Assembly (NCBI GenBank): GCA_037957365.1 | Contig: JARHVA010000021.1 | Location: 6,938,501-7,002,500 of the forward strand | Source: Torreya grandis | Lineage: Eukaryota; Streptophyta; Pinopsida; Cupressales; Taxaceae | Length of the DNA stretch: 64,000 nucleotides | Direction: 5' to 3' | Shown here: piece after piece, positions 48,399 through 60,507 of the stretch | Layout of the letters: every line of letters starts with the position of its first letter | How positions within the stretch are numbered: the first letter of the stretch is position 1 | Program-made: the position numbers and the translations under genes | Notes under the pieces: generated by a model | Told to the model about the DNA's origin: nothing | Databases searched by the model: none | Seen by the model: the letters and a program-made list of their open reading frames with translations, nothing else

Positions 48399-50172
48399 TA
48401 TAGCAATAAAAAATAATGATAAATCTCAAAATTATGTTTTTTGCACATGAAATGAGGATATGTTATGAATAAAATGGTGCAAATTTGTGAATATCATCAC
48501 TAAGTACAATTATTATTGAGCATAAAATAATTATAGACATCTACAAATCATAGGTTCTTGGGAAATAAATTTCATTTAGATTATATTTTATAGTCATACA
48601 CATTATAATGACAAATTTTAATTATCCTACTTGCATTACTCTAATTAAAAATAGATAATGTAAAAAAAAAAAAAAAAAAAGTGATGCATCTTGACATTGT
48701 AAAAAATGTAACATTGATGTAGAAAATTATGAATATAAGTATGCATTGAATATAAGTTTATAATATGTCATAGATATAATATAGAACACAACATTTGATG
48801 ATGTTGTTATTGTAATTATAGGTATCATAGCACAAGATCAATAGAATATGTCACTTTCTCCTGACGATATTTTGGTAAATTGATTAAAAAAATGTGCTCT
48901 AATGCAAGTATCATTTCACAAAAGCAAAAAATTGGAAATGTATAGTGACAAGGAAGAGATGTGTTGTACCTTAATAAATATAACTAAAGATGAATCTACA
49001 CCATAATATGCTTCTTTAATTGATGTATTTAATGTAATTTAGTACATATATGTACTTATGCATGCATTTTGTAAAGAACACAATTGTTTTTTCTATATTA
49101 TATTTTCATAAAATGTTTTCAAAAACATGCATACAAAATTAGTTATAGTATTACAAGTACACCCATAGTGATATTCACTTATTGCCACAAAATTTTTAGG
49201 TTGATATCCATATAAATATCATCGTTCTTCTATGTTGGTTACTTTTAAATAGTTGCATTTCTACATAATATATTATTTTAATATGAAAAAACAAAGAATA
49301 TACATACCATTTGTAATTATTTTCATATGTAAGGTTATTCCTCACTTTCAAGTACTTAGTTATTTACACTATATATTAATTTCATATTCACAATATTAGA
49401 CTCAAAATAGTGTTTTCAACAAATTAACATTTAAATTTTCCTTCATGATCATTGCAGACATTCATGGAGAATGAGCAAGAAAATAAAAGAGCCTATTCAA
49501 GTTATACAATACATAATGATCAAATAAATAAACGTTGTTGACTTAATTACCATGTACAAAAAAATAATTCAACCCCACACTTTGTGGTCTCCTAATTGAA
49601 CAACCTCATAAGAAATTATGTGAAAACATAGATCATCTTTCTTCAATACATGCATATTTCATATGCAAGGAGCTTTATCTAGTGATTTAGACAAGGGTTT
49701 TCCATAGTGAACATACTTATTTTTTATGCATTTTAGAAAAAAAAATAATCATTTTTTGGCTTTAAATAACATGGACCTAGGTATACAAACTAAAGTTTTA
49801 TTTAACCTCACCCAAGTTAGGGAAATGATCATCACACAGGTTAATCCAATATTGCAAGTAAACCATGCACATGGTGGATAATGAAAATACATAGGCCACA
49901 CTATTAGTTTTATTCAAGATATATCTTATATTGTTAAGTGCATGCCACATCAAGCCAAAAATCCTAACATCTTGGTGATAATAAGAATTGGCTCAAAAAA
50001 CAAACCATATGATTATATTACAAGCAGATCATGTGTCACGTATGTGCTACAATACAAAATGGAAAATGATGGTCCATATTATAAAGATGTTTAACTTGAC
50101 CATAAAGCAATTGTTGCACTCCCATTTCAACCTACTGATATCTCATCTATCCTTCACTAAATTATTGTAGAC
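48399..50172. other. AT-rich stretch without recognised genes
   Basis: Contains an A run at 48662-48680. It may be the 5' part of the Helitron, but no TC terminus could be identified. Confidence 0.4.
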
Positions 50173-53100
50173 ATGGGAGACATGCAAATCAACAATATAG
50201 ACTTTGATGGGGACACAAATGCAAATAAAAATATACATGATTATCAAACATCATATTTTGTAGCATCTCTTCCAAATACACAAATAGAAGTAGACCAAAT
50301 AAGAAATTACATAAATAATACCAATAATAGTTTACCACCTATAATGAGTTGGCCAGATTTAAATAGGTCACCTATAAATGATTACAATAGAGGGCTTGTT
50401 TTCTATGGTATTTCCTTCTCTTTTCCTAATAGGAATTGCCATATATCAATAACCCCATATTAGGAATGTCCAGTTGCATGAATATGTTATGCACTTACTC
50501 CGCTACTAGGATAACTGATTTGGAAGCCATCGACACTTTGTTACATCTTATTAAACCTAATGATGTGTCATCAAAGCCAAGGAACATCAATAGTATTTGC
50601 AAAGAAAAACATTGAGGATAATTTCCCAGCCATAATTTCATACTTTCACTAGCATCTAAAAAAATTACCTAATGCTAATATTATGGATACACTAATACAT
50701 TTTGAATAAACACTTAGAGGGACACGTTCATTTTGGTCCAAGTGCATAAATGAACTAACAGACGCAAGCACAAAATTAGGATACCCAACACTATTCTTCA
50801 CCTTAAGCGAAATAGATGCTAAGTGGATAAATCTAAATAAATTCATGATAGACACCCCTTCAACTCTCCCATATAATAGTAGACATTAGAGAAAACAAAA
50901 TATTATTGAAAATCCGCATCTTACATCTTCATAGAAGGATAAAATATTTGTAATCTTTCATGAAGAAATCCTAGATAAGCATCTCTATAGCAAGGATTAT
51001 TGGTATAGGTATTGATATTGAAATTATAATTCATTAGTCTACTTGCATTAAAAATAACCCTATAAAATCATATTTATTTATTTATATTTCTAAAAATAGG
51101 TATGAATGGGAACATAAAGTATTTGTCGACATCCAGAGATTTATATGGCTAGAAAATTTACCCAACATAGATGCATTGAATTGGGAAGACCTTCTTCATG
51201 TGGATTTTTTAAGGATATTCTTTGATCACTACGTGACATAAAAGAATCCACACAAAATGACATAATCCATGATATAATACACCATTCCATTCTTAATGAT
51301 CTATGCTTACTCATCAGAGATGAAATATTCGATGCCAATGCTCAAAAATATTATAAGGATCTTGCAAATCAGGTCAACATCACACCAAATGCAATGAATC
51401 TACACTTTTATGGAAATGAGGCATTACTCTATAATGTAGATACAAAGCACCTTGGCCATTTAAAGTGATGTCAAGCATGTTTATCAATGATGAAGGTTGT
51501 AAAACTTTATTTCTAGCACATAATGATGAAATAGTTAACATCCACAATGCAAGCATGTTTTCAATATGGTGTGCAAATGTTGACTTCCAACTAGTTATCT
51601 TCCGCCATGCCATGATCAAACATATAGAAAAATATGCATCTAAAGTTGAAAACAAATCTAAAAGCTACCACCATACACTAACTACAATATCAGCTACAAT
51701 TGTAGTTGAACACCCAATAATGATCACATAAAACAAGTTCCTCATAGAAACTATTATCGATCATCACATAGGTGCCCAAGAGACATGCCATGTGCTATAA
51801 GAATTACCTCTGATGGTTATAGTATAACATTCCTTGCTTGGTTTATTGGCAAACAAATCTTCAAACATGTTTCTAAAAGCACATATGAGGAAGAAAAACT
51901 ACCATCTTTCATTGATGTGCATATAAATTGCCCTTATTTTTTAGATAAATTGCCACTCATTAAGGCTTCCTAAACTTGGTCTTTTAACAAACAAATAAAG
52001 TGGATGAATAGAACAATTCAATAAATTGTTCACACATTCCCTCATTTTTCTATTATACCTCATATTGATTCACCATCATATGAAGCTTTATGTTGGTCAG
52101 AGCTCCTACTAGACAAACCATTCTATAATAATGAAATGGACATTGGTTTAACTACATATGACATTAGGGAATAAATCAGAGATTCATACATTCCATGGCA
52201 TGTTGAGTGGATCTATATAGAAGAAAAAAATAATGTGGACTCAAGAAATAATGTTACTGATAGTCAATAAGATTTATAGATGGAAGTGTAAATGCATGAG
52301 TAGGAATTGTTATTGTGCATGCACCCATTAAGCACAAATAACATAGAAGACATCAACATACTTGGGATTTGTTACTTTTATACCAACCATAACTGGAATC
52401 ATTTTGAGTTATTATTCTGCCTACGTACAACAACACCACAGTTTATAGACTCTCAACACACAACCTCCCATAATATATATGCAGAGTACACAAGGGAACC
52501 ACTGCCAAGTAATCTATTAGGTAACCAAAAACTAGCCTTCAACATTATTATGTAGTATGCCCCCAAAAAACACACAATATCCACTATTCAAGATGATTAT
52601 ATAAGGAATAATAGGTACATGTAAATCCCACTTGATTTGTCATATCAAATGTAGCCTAGATGAACTTGTAGAAAAAACTAATTATCCCCTAATTCTCCTC
52701 ATTCCAATAGGTGTCATAACATTTAACATAAATGCATTGATAATACATTCAAGCCTTCACATTCCTATCCATTAAATGAAGGCACTTAAGGGACAAGCAC
52801 TAACAATTTTCTAAGAAGAAATGAAACACATTGAATATGTGCTCATTAAGGAAATGAGCTTCATAGGGCCAAAGATGCTCAAGAATATAAATAGCCAATT
52901 ATGTGAGACATTTAATCAACATAACAATCAAGATTTTGGAGGTTACTCAGTTATACTTGTTGGTGACTTGAGACAACTTCCCCCCATAATGAAATACCAA
53001 TGTATGTAGGAAAGTCATTTGGCCACACCCTTTCACAAGCATTCAACATAGTAGTAACATTGCATATAAATTTTTGTCAACATGGATGCACGAGAAATCA

Positions 53101-53813
53101 ACTAAATTTATTAACCAATTCATTAGAAATGCAAACCCAACAAAAGAAGACTGGAATGTTCTCGTGTCAAGAACATCATCCATCGTACATCTAAAAGAAC
53201 AAGAAGATTTCAAAGTGTCTAGAACATAGCAAACACCAAGTGACACCAGACCATGACACTGAGATAGAAAGATAAATTGGAAGACTCAAAACTTCAGAGA
53301 GATTCTAGGTACATTTATTTTCAAGATTATGTCGGCATCCAATATATGGGTTAAAGTAGGGTTGGTTAATGGGTCTATTGGATAATTAGATCACATTGTC
53401 TACCACCCAGATTTAAACCCACCTTCTTTACCCATGTATATGGTTATTACCTTGAAGAATTACTCTAGTCCCCCATATAATATTTGCAATCCAACACATC
53501 TTTAAATTCCTCCTATTGCATCGGGTAATTATCGACAAATCCCTATCAAAATGGCATGGGATCTAACCATACATAAATCCCAAGGATGACTCTCAATAAA
53601 ACAACAATAGATATTGGCAACATTGATCATCAAAGATTGACCTTCACTGTCGTATCAAAAGTACACTCATTGTCAGACCTATATATTAACCTTTCATTTT
53701 CATTTGACCAATATGTAAGAATGAAGGATAATATCTATGGAAATTTGAGAAGAATAGAGAAAGCAAGTCTCAATGTAATACTTCTTCCACATCATTTACA
53801 ACAAATGTAAGTT
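50173..53813 (+). pseudogene. Helitron Rep/helicase, decayed
   Basis: Plus-strand fragments appear in the order of a plant Helitron protein. The Helitron_like_N region includes GTRSFWSKCINELTDASTKL and GYPTLFFTLSEIDAKW (about 50715-50840), followed by YEWEHKVFVDIQRFIWLEN and DEIVNIHNASMFSIWCANVD (about 51525-51590). The PIF1-type helicase follows: a Walker A region reading GTCKS instead of GTGKS (52614-52628), SLDELVEKTNYPLILL, then EMSFIGPKMLKNINSQLCET and GGYSVILVGDLRQLPPI (52821-52990). The C-terminal motif is NIDHQRLTFTVVSKVHSLSD with RMKDNIYGNLRR (53586-53795). Many stops and shifts and the changed P-loop make it inactive. In life it would nick, unwind and drive rolling-circle transposition. 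Confidence 0.88.
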
Positions 53814-54188
53814 TTTTCAATAAACATACAAATTGTATTTTCATAACATTTGTTTAGCTCTTTATGACTCCTCCCCTACTTCACACTACTAAGCTCTAGA
53901 TCTCTTTCTCACTATATATATCCATCCCGAGATTCCTTGCATCATTAAAACAATTGTTAATTAAGTATTTGTGTCACAATTTAATTATAATCTATTTATG
54001 TATGAGAGAATTATTCTTTTCATATCCCCAACACACGACTTCACCATGCACAAAATATCTATTACTTTTGTTCCATGCTCAATATATTGACAATTTTACC
54101 CTCTATAAATTGTACAAAATATCTTGTAAATGTCCCCACCCACTAGTCAGAGTGACCTTTTTCGAGAGTTGGACATTCCTATCACCTA
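53814..54188. other. Helitron 3' flank / distal dehydrin promoter
   Basis: AT-rich sequence with no gene. A 9-bp stem (GAGAGTTGG 54164-54172 with CCGACTCTC 54190-54198) followed 11 bases later by CTAA (54210-54213) could be a Helitron 3' end, although the base after CTAA is A, not the expected T. Confidence 0.3.
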
Positions 54189-54298
54189 ACCGACTCTCAG
54201 TCTTTTTAACTAAATTGCCTTTCATGGCCACGTCGATGACAAAACTTTATTGTGGGAATAAGCCGCGTATGTAACCCGGCTTTTAAACACCTATAAAT
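54189..54298 (+). promoter_or_regulatory. dehydrin core promoter with DRE/CRT, ACGT core and TATA box
   Basis: ACCGAC at 54189-54194 is the DRE/CRT core bound by DREB/CBF factors under drought and cold. CCACGTCG at 54228-54235 has the ACGT core of ABRE-like ABA elements. TATAAAT at 54292-54298 lies about 100 bases before the start codon, so transcription probably begins near 54320-54330. Binding is inferred from motif matches only. Confidence 0.65.
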
Positions 54299-54396
54299 TC
54301 GAATTCACATCCAACGAATTTCATAAGTTTCTTCAATTGCAATCTGTGAATCATTTCTGTTTTATTATTGAATTGTGTAGCTTGAAATTTGAATTA

Positions 54397-55120
54397 ATGG
54401 CGGAGTCAAATGCACCAGAGCATCAGGATCGTGCCCTGTTCGGCCTGACTGGTAAGGAGGAAGAGGCGGCACATCAGCAGCATCCCAGCGGTGTTGATGC
54501 ACAGGGCTATGGCCATGCAGGCGATGTGCACCCTGTTCCTCCACCCGGGACACAGCAGCAGCAGCAGTATTCAAGTGGTGCAGATCCACACGGCTATGGC
54601 CACGCAGGCGACGTTCACCCTGCTTCTCATGTCCACTCGGAGGAACCCAAATACCACGGCGAAGGTGAAAAAATCCCTAACGAAGGGCGAATGGGGGGAA
54701 ACCTCAATCGCAGCAACAGCTCTTCTTCAAGCTCTGTAAGTTGTAAACATTCCCATGCTAAATTTCTTTAATTTCAGTTTATGTTATGGATTTGATGACG
54801 GCATTAATGGAGGGATTTATGTACAGTCTTCGGATGAAGGAGGAGAGAAAGGAGAGAAAAAGAAAAAGAAAGGTGGGCTGAAGGAGAAGCTTGCAGGGCA
54901 CAAGAAAGAAGGGGAAGTGCAGGGCGAGAAGAAAGAGGGGTTTTTAGAGCAAGTGAAAGAAAAGATCCTGGGGCAGAAGAAAGAGGGGGAACAACATCAT
55001 GCGCCTGCAACTGCGACTTATGGTCATACTGAAGAGTCTGCCGAGAAGAAGGGTTTAATGGATAAAATCAAAGAAAAGTTTCCTGGACATCAGAAGGAGG
55101 AAGAGAAAGGGCAATATTGA
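54397..55120 (+). CDS. FSK-type dehydrin (LEA group 2), exons 54397..54735 and 54827..55120
   Basis: Intact 210-residue hydrophilic protein without signal peptide or membrane segment. The N-terminus EHQDRALFGLTGKEEE (8-23) matches the F-segment, with Ala for the usual Gly. Two copies of GYGHAGDVHP (37-46, 66-75) flank a Gln run and form a Gly/His-rich region. The S-segment (Ser 106-115, then DE) is interrupted by the intron, the usual dehydrin position. Three Lys-rich K-segments follow: KKGGLKEKLAG (about 127-137, degenerate), EGFLEQVKEKILG (150-162) and EKKGLMDKIKEKFPG (186-200, closest to consensus). Dehydrins are disordered proteins that shield membranes and enzymes during drought, cold and seed desiccation; His-rich ones can bind metals. 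ATG 54397 (TTAATGGCG) is preferred over the in-frame ATG at 54337 because family members start MAE. The base composition is clearly less AT-rich than the surroundings. Confidence 0.95.
54736..54826 (+). other. dehydrin intron inside the S-segment
   Basis: 91-bp phase-0 intron, donor GTAAGT, acceptor GTACAG. It splits the serine run. An alternative acceptor at 54777 would give an early stop. Confidence 0.92.
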
Positions 55121-57470
55121 CAAGCCACTGGGCTTTTTATACTTGAAACATAATTTTTTGTACCCGTGTTTACTGTTTTAAGTATGTAATGGCATATGAT
55201 GCGCGTGTTGTTGAATGTAAGGTGTTGTGGATTGTACGGTGTTGATATTTCTATTATATTAGTAATATAATGGCGATGTTTCTGTCATTACGCTGATAAT
55301 ACTGCTTTTGCTGTGTTGTTCTCATATATCTGTAATGGCGGCAAATGCCTGGAAGGCAAGCGGACTACAAAATCTAAGAGTGAAATTTAACGGCTGCATA
55401 AAGCTTTTTTTAGCCTTTAACTGTAAAATACGTTTTTTTCTTTTTTTCGAGTTCTTCAAAAGACTGTCGGACAGATTGGAGGACTCAATTTTTTTGGATA
55501 AATGTCTATGATGTTACTTGATAAGAGCTCCTCTCATTATCATATTAAAACAGGTTCATTCTGAACATTGGGTCTTCAATCAAAGAATTAAAAGGCCTGA
55601 AGAATATGGCATAGAGGTGCATCGTGTGGAGCCGGAAAGAAGGGAAGAAAAGTATAAAATGTTACGAGTTAGTTGTGACTTATTTATTAATGATCATAGA
55701 AAGGGCTCTCATACCATTCGATCATCTCTTGAAAGACATGTTTTAGAAGCTAAGAAATGAAATCCTTATTAGAAAACAGTGCCTACCATTAGATCAAATA
55801 TTTAGCGCTACCACTTATCCATCTGATCAAGATAGGAATGAGCCTTCAATATTGTGAAGGGCAAAGGAAATATGGTACTGCGAAATATTAATCGCAAATC
55901 TTCCAAGATGGATGAGCCACCATAAAAGCTCTATGTATTGTAGTCTTTATACTTACTAGATAGTAGTCGATGACGATGACGACGACAACGACGACGTAGG
56001 AAGTACTTTATTATGTTTCAACAATGAGACATGCTTCCCTTTTTTTTTTTTCTTTTTCTTTCCTAAGATTTGACATTGTGACTTTCTTTACAAATATATG
56101 TTGTTCATTATTAGGCCTACTCACCTTCTTTTAAGAACATATGCTGTTTATTATCAAGGAAACTCATGTATATTATTTTCAAAATAATAAGTTTTGAAAA
56201 AATATCTTATAAAAACAATCTGGGAGACACTATACAATTAAATTATAGTGTGCATTTAAAATTAAGTGAAGTTATGGACCATTATGAGAATTTAGGAAAA
56301 GAGGTGAGTACTTAAAACTATAATTTGAAAGGGCACCTTAGTTACAAAATCTTGATGGAGTGATGCATATGAATGTGTGCATATTAGAGATCATCTATAC
56401 TTATGTATTTAGAAGTTGAGAGTGTTTAATACTAATAGTGTTTAATATCTTTTATGATCTCTCCATAAATATGTAGTAGGGTCATTCAAGCAAAGGGTTA
56501 ATTTATTGGACTTTTATTTAGTTCCCATTTTTCTTTTAATATATATAAGCCCAAGTTATTTTCATGTATAAGTATCGAACCTTTTAAAGAAATATAATGT
56601 AATTTGTGTGAACTCTTTTACAATTGATAAAAGTAGTTGTAATGTTTGATTTTTATGCTTTCTTATTTACATTGTGCTTAATTATAATATCTCTCATATT
56701 TAAATGGTTTTGTGTTTGATAAGATATTGAATTAATTCAATATAGTTTGGTGAATCACATTTATATTTTTTATTTCTCTTTTCCATTTTGTTAGCCTCTT
56801 TTTTTTCATGCAATAAAATAGTAAGAATCATTATTATTCACACAAGATCGGTCTCATGCTATAAAAACTTCACATGCTTTTCCTGAAGTGTTATGGTACA
56901 CTTGGTGGGATTGTATTTATAGGTTTAATAATTTCTCATTATTATCTAATATTTTGGGGAGAATCTTAGTTTTATTTACATTTTGAAATAAAATATTATC
57001 AGATGATATCGAGTGCTCCATTATCAAAATTATAGTATCCGATCGCATAAAAAAGATTGAAACAAGAGCCTTAACTAGAAATAAATGTATTGTTTAACTA
57101 TTAAAACTCTTTCCAAGGAAATGGAGGAATAGGTCTATTCAAATACACACTTATCCCAATTTCAATACCCAATCCACTCCATCGCCAAACAGGGCATTTG
57201 CTCTACTTCCCCAAAATATGAACTATAATCTTCATGGCTCAGCAAAGAAACCAAATTTTTGTTTCATTTATTGATAACCTTACCTTATTTCACTTGGGAA
57301 AGTTCATGTTAACAAATCTTTCACGAGTTAGATTTTTTCTTGCTATTTGGTGTAGACGTTCGGAAGATAAAAAACCAATTCAGAGAGTGCAGGGTCTGGT
57401 AAAGCTTCTTCGGAGTCTTGTCTAGAATTCACAAGGTTAGCCTTTTTCGAATCATCAACAAATTTCTTTT
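55121..57470. other. dehydrin 3' flank and spacer
   Basis: 3' untranslated region followed by AT-rich spacer. An orphan open frame of 80 codons (55518-55760) has a charged tail (EPERREEKYKMLRVSCDLF) but no recognised family. A GAC-type microsatellite lies at about 55968-55996. The rest shows nothing recognisable. Confidence 0.5.
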
Positions 57471-57474
57471 TTTT

Positions 57475-57700
57475 TTTGGTTCAATCAAACGGTTCGTCAG
57501 TCGATTCAACATTTGTTTAGACCGTTGAACCAAAATTTGGTTCAACGTCTTGGTTCAAAGCTTGGTTCAACATGTTGGTTCAATGTTTCGGTTCACCCAA
57601 AGGGTTCAACGCAAGTTCAAAGCCATGGTTCAATGACCGCTTGAACCTTTGAACCAAAATTTGGTTCAACGGTGGGTTCAAAGAAGCGGTTCAATCACTT
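57475..57700. repeat. GGTTCAA-rich repeat cluster
   Basis: More than ten copies of GGTTCAA or its complement in about 225 bases, with irregular spacing. Two perfect inverted repeats occur: arms of 12 bases (CGTTGAACCAAA, 57523-57547) and of 10 bases (TTGAACCAAA, 57649-57669), each around a single A. Confidence 0.7.
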
Positions 57701-57814
57701 GGCCAGCAAAGACAACCGGGAGGACACCTTGCACGTGGACTGATACCTGGACGGCTTGCTGAAAGGCACATGGACTGGTCACTGACACTTGGACTGTCTG
57801 TTGGCTGACACTTG

Positions 57815-58175
57815 GGCTGCCAAAAGGCACATTAAAAAAAAAGTGAAGGGCAAAGATATATCCTTCAGACTTTTTGTCCGAAGGAATTCGGCAGGTCGAA
57901 GATGCATCCGAAGGACTGTTGCAAAAGTCTGGGCACTTCCAACTTTTCCGAACTGACTGTGGAGGACATGTAGGCTGGTAGAAAGCACTTGGTTGGAAAA
58001 GATAGCTGAAGAATACATAGACAACCTTGCCTAGACTGACACAAGGGCACTGCGTGGACCGCCTGCTGGAGAACACGTGGCCTGCCAAAAGGCACATTTC
58101 AATAGAGTGCAGGCAAAGAGAAAAGAATCCTTCAGACTTTTTGTTCGAAGGAATTCCTTTTGTCCGAAGGAATTC
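57815..58175. repeat. imperfect duplicated ~75-bp unit
   Basis: CTGCCAAAAGGCACATT..CCTTCAGACTTTTTGTCCGAAGGAATTC-type units at 57815-57889 and 58081-58155, with a third partial TTGTCCGAAGGAATTC at about 58160-58175. The duplication keeps a 195-codon minus-strand frame open by chance. Confidence 0.65.
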
Positions 58176-58879
58176 AGAAGAAGACAAGTCAAGCATATAA
58201 CAAAGTCCCTGGGTTTTTTTCAAAAGGAAGCCGACAGATATAAAGCCAGTGACCAATAAGAGCAAAGAGCCTACAGAGAAGACTAAGTCCGTGGGAAAAA
58301 CAAGATGAAAGACAAAGAAGGAATAAAGCTTCCGATGACGTCCCGCAGGCCGTCAAATTTGGACAACGGGAAGTAATCGTTGGAAGCAAAATAGCAAAAA
58401 AAACCAAAATAAATGAAGCCGACTGTGCACAAGAATGAAAAATAGATAAACCGTCGAAAGAGATGAATACTGCCATAAATAGATATACACAGAAAACCAC
58501 AATAGAGCAAATTACATGCAAGGAGTAGGCTATTTTCAAACATCGGTTGAAGCTTCAGTTAACGAATTATTAAAAACCTGTTCATATCTAATCAGCTCAT
58601 GCATCCAAAGGACTAAATTCGGCTTCAACAGGAGTTTCGAGTCTATATTTGGAGTTGACTAGTCTAGATTTGGAGTTAACTAATTGATCAAATGCCGCAT
58701 CCATTAGAAGATTTACATGCAAAGAAGAGGTGGACGGTTGATGACAAGGATGAGTGCACTTCATCAAACAAAGAAAATTCATGCAAGGACAAAGAGAAAA
58801 AACATATTTTATTTTAAGGCCAAGAAAAGCTTGAGTTAACAAAAGAAGATCTTTCTCTTCAAGTTTCTATGCCAATCTT

Positions 58880-59610
58880 AGGCCTATTGTAATTTCCTAT
58901 ATAATGGCTTTCAACCTTGTTTTAAGGGATCCAATCTCTCTTGGTTAGACCAGACTCTGCCATTAAGAGTTGTGTAACCTTTTCAATCAATAAGGAGTGT
59001 ACTTTCAGATTTCAAGCATGGCATAGTGTATATTTCTTCTACAATTTGCATAAGTGGTAGAGTTTTTCTCCCTTCCCAAATTCTGTTCGTACCTAGTTGT
59101 TGTATTGTCCTTGTGTAGGTCATGTTAAAGTGTTCTTTATTGTCTTTTGTTGAGACTGTAAGTGGATGTAGCTGGCTGTAAAGTGTCTTTTATCAGACCT
59201 CTCTCCACCATTTCCCTCAGGTTTTAGTCATTGGACCGAACCTCTGCATGAAATACTTATGCACAAGTGATTAATTGAAGTCTAAGGTCTTCCTTCTTTG
59301 TTGTTCGCTTAGTGTTCAAGGTTTCGAGCTGAGTAGGATCATAGTTCCGGTGTATCACCCCCTTTTAGGTAGGATTTTCCTTTAAGTTTCTCCTTCTCCC
59401 TTTTCCATGATAGTCAGCAGCGTAGAGTAGGAATCCTAATTGATACATCATATAGGAACTAGCCTTCTCTGGAGGTTCTTCTCACTATTGAGGCACCCAC
59501 CCTCATGAGGAGATCCCATTGTTTCAGCCAGATAGAGGACTGGCCGTTTCGCACATGTCTTCAAATCAGGGTGCAGCTCCAAGTTGACAACAGTTCACTC
59601 ACTACTATTT
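58880..59610 (+). repeat. LTR-like remnant with TATA and polyadenylation motifs
   Basis: TATATAA (58898-58904) is followed about 85 bases later by AATAAG (58989-58994), the compact arrangement typical of the U3/R part of an LTR. A plus-strand gag remnant starts about 300 bases beyond the end, so this could be its 5' LTR. No second copy is in the window, so the ends are unknown. The repeats from 57475 may belong to the same LTR. Confidence 0.35.
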
Positions 59611-59920
59611 GACACATCAACATTAATATGGCTAGCGTGTATGAAATCCACCATATAATATAATATGATATATAAGTTAAACTTATATTATTTTCTCTTA
59701 AAATAAATGTATTAGATTTTTATGAAATCTTATTTTCAAACAACATATATAATTAAGATGAACTAAGATTTAATTTAAATAACCAATTCAAAGAAAGAGG
59801 TAAGAACTTATCCCTTCTATAGAAATTAACAACCATAAAAAATCCCCTAACAACAAAATCTATCAGTTAATTTAGTCATATATTTATGAATACTTGAAAT
59901 AAGATTCAAATACTCTTTAT

Positions 59921-60112
59921 CCCCTCAAACGATACGTCATTTTTATATTATCCTAGAGCCTTAAACTATAACATCTCTATGATGATAAAATCTATTGGAG
60001 GTAAAACTATATCTTACCCCTCAAATGACATGCCATTTTTATATCATCCTAAAGCCTTAGACTATACCATCTCTATGATGATAAAATCCATTGGAGGTAG
60101 TACTTTTATAGA
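59921..60112 (+). repeat. 96-bp tandem duplication
   Basis: Two adjacent copies (59921-60016 and 60017-60112) beginning CCCCTCAAA and sharing ATCTCTATGATGATAAAAT and TTGGAGGTA. The period of 32 codons keeps the gag frame. Confidence 0.75.
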
Positions 60113-60507
60113 TGCTTATGAAATTAGCATGAAAGAAGAGAATAGTTTGATACAAGAGAGGAAATTATTGCTTAGAACACTTATGTCTTTATTTATAAAT
60201 ATGTAAAACCTTATAAGAGTGCTTGTTTCTTTGAAAAATACCTATGATAAAACAAACACTTGTAGAAGTCCAAAGTAGTCCTCATAGCCCAAGTATTCCT
60301 CAAATTGCTATGGAAATGGATGGATTCAAGAATATGTTGAAAAATGTCTCCAATGAGATGTTATCCTTCATAAGACAACAAGCTCAAAATTAGCCAAGGC
60401 CATATTATCCCTATAACCCAAATGTCAACCAAAATACGCTCAATCAATGGACATATAGTTCTAACTAGATCCATGGATCTAGAAATTATCAATTTTAATA
60501 GAGTTAT
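59921..60507 (+). pseudogene. gypsy-like gag, 5' part
   Basis: Plus-strand DAYEISMKEENSLIQERKLL followed, after breaks, by SPSIPQIAMEMDGFKNML, NEMLSFIRQQAQN and an Asn/Tyr/Pro-rich tail (YYPYNPNVNQN). This is the composition of a plant gypsy gag C-terminal half. It stops where the LTR element at 60508 is inserted and resumes at 63505. Confidence 0.55.

Noticed and set aside
54337..54396. In-frame ATG at 54337 as the dehydrin start
   Set aside because: It would add a hydrophobic 20-residue leader foreign to dehydrins. ATG 54397 has better context and gives the family N-terminus MAE.
57678..58265. A 195-codon minus-strand open frame, the longest single one nearby
   Set aside because: It is built from the duplicated 75-bp unit, lies in LTR-like repeat sequence, overlaps other open frames and matches no family. 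The duplication alone explains its length.
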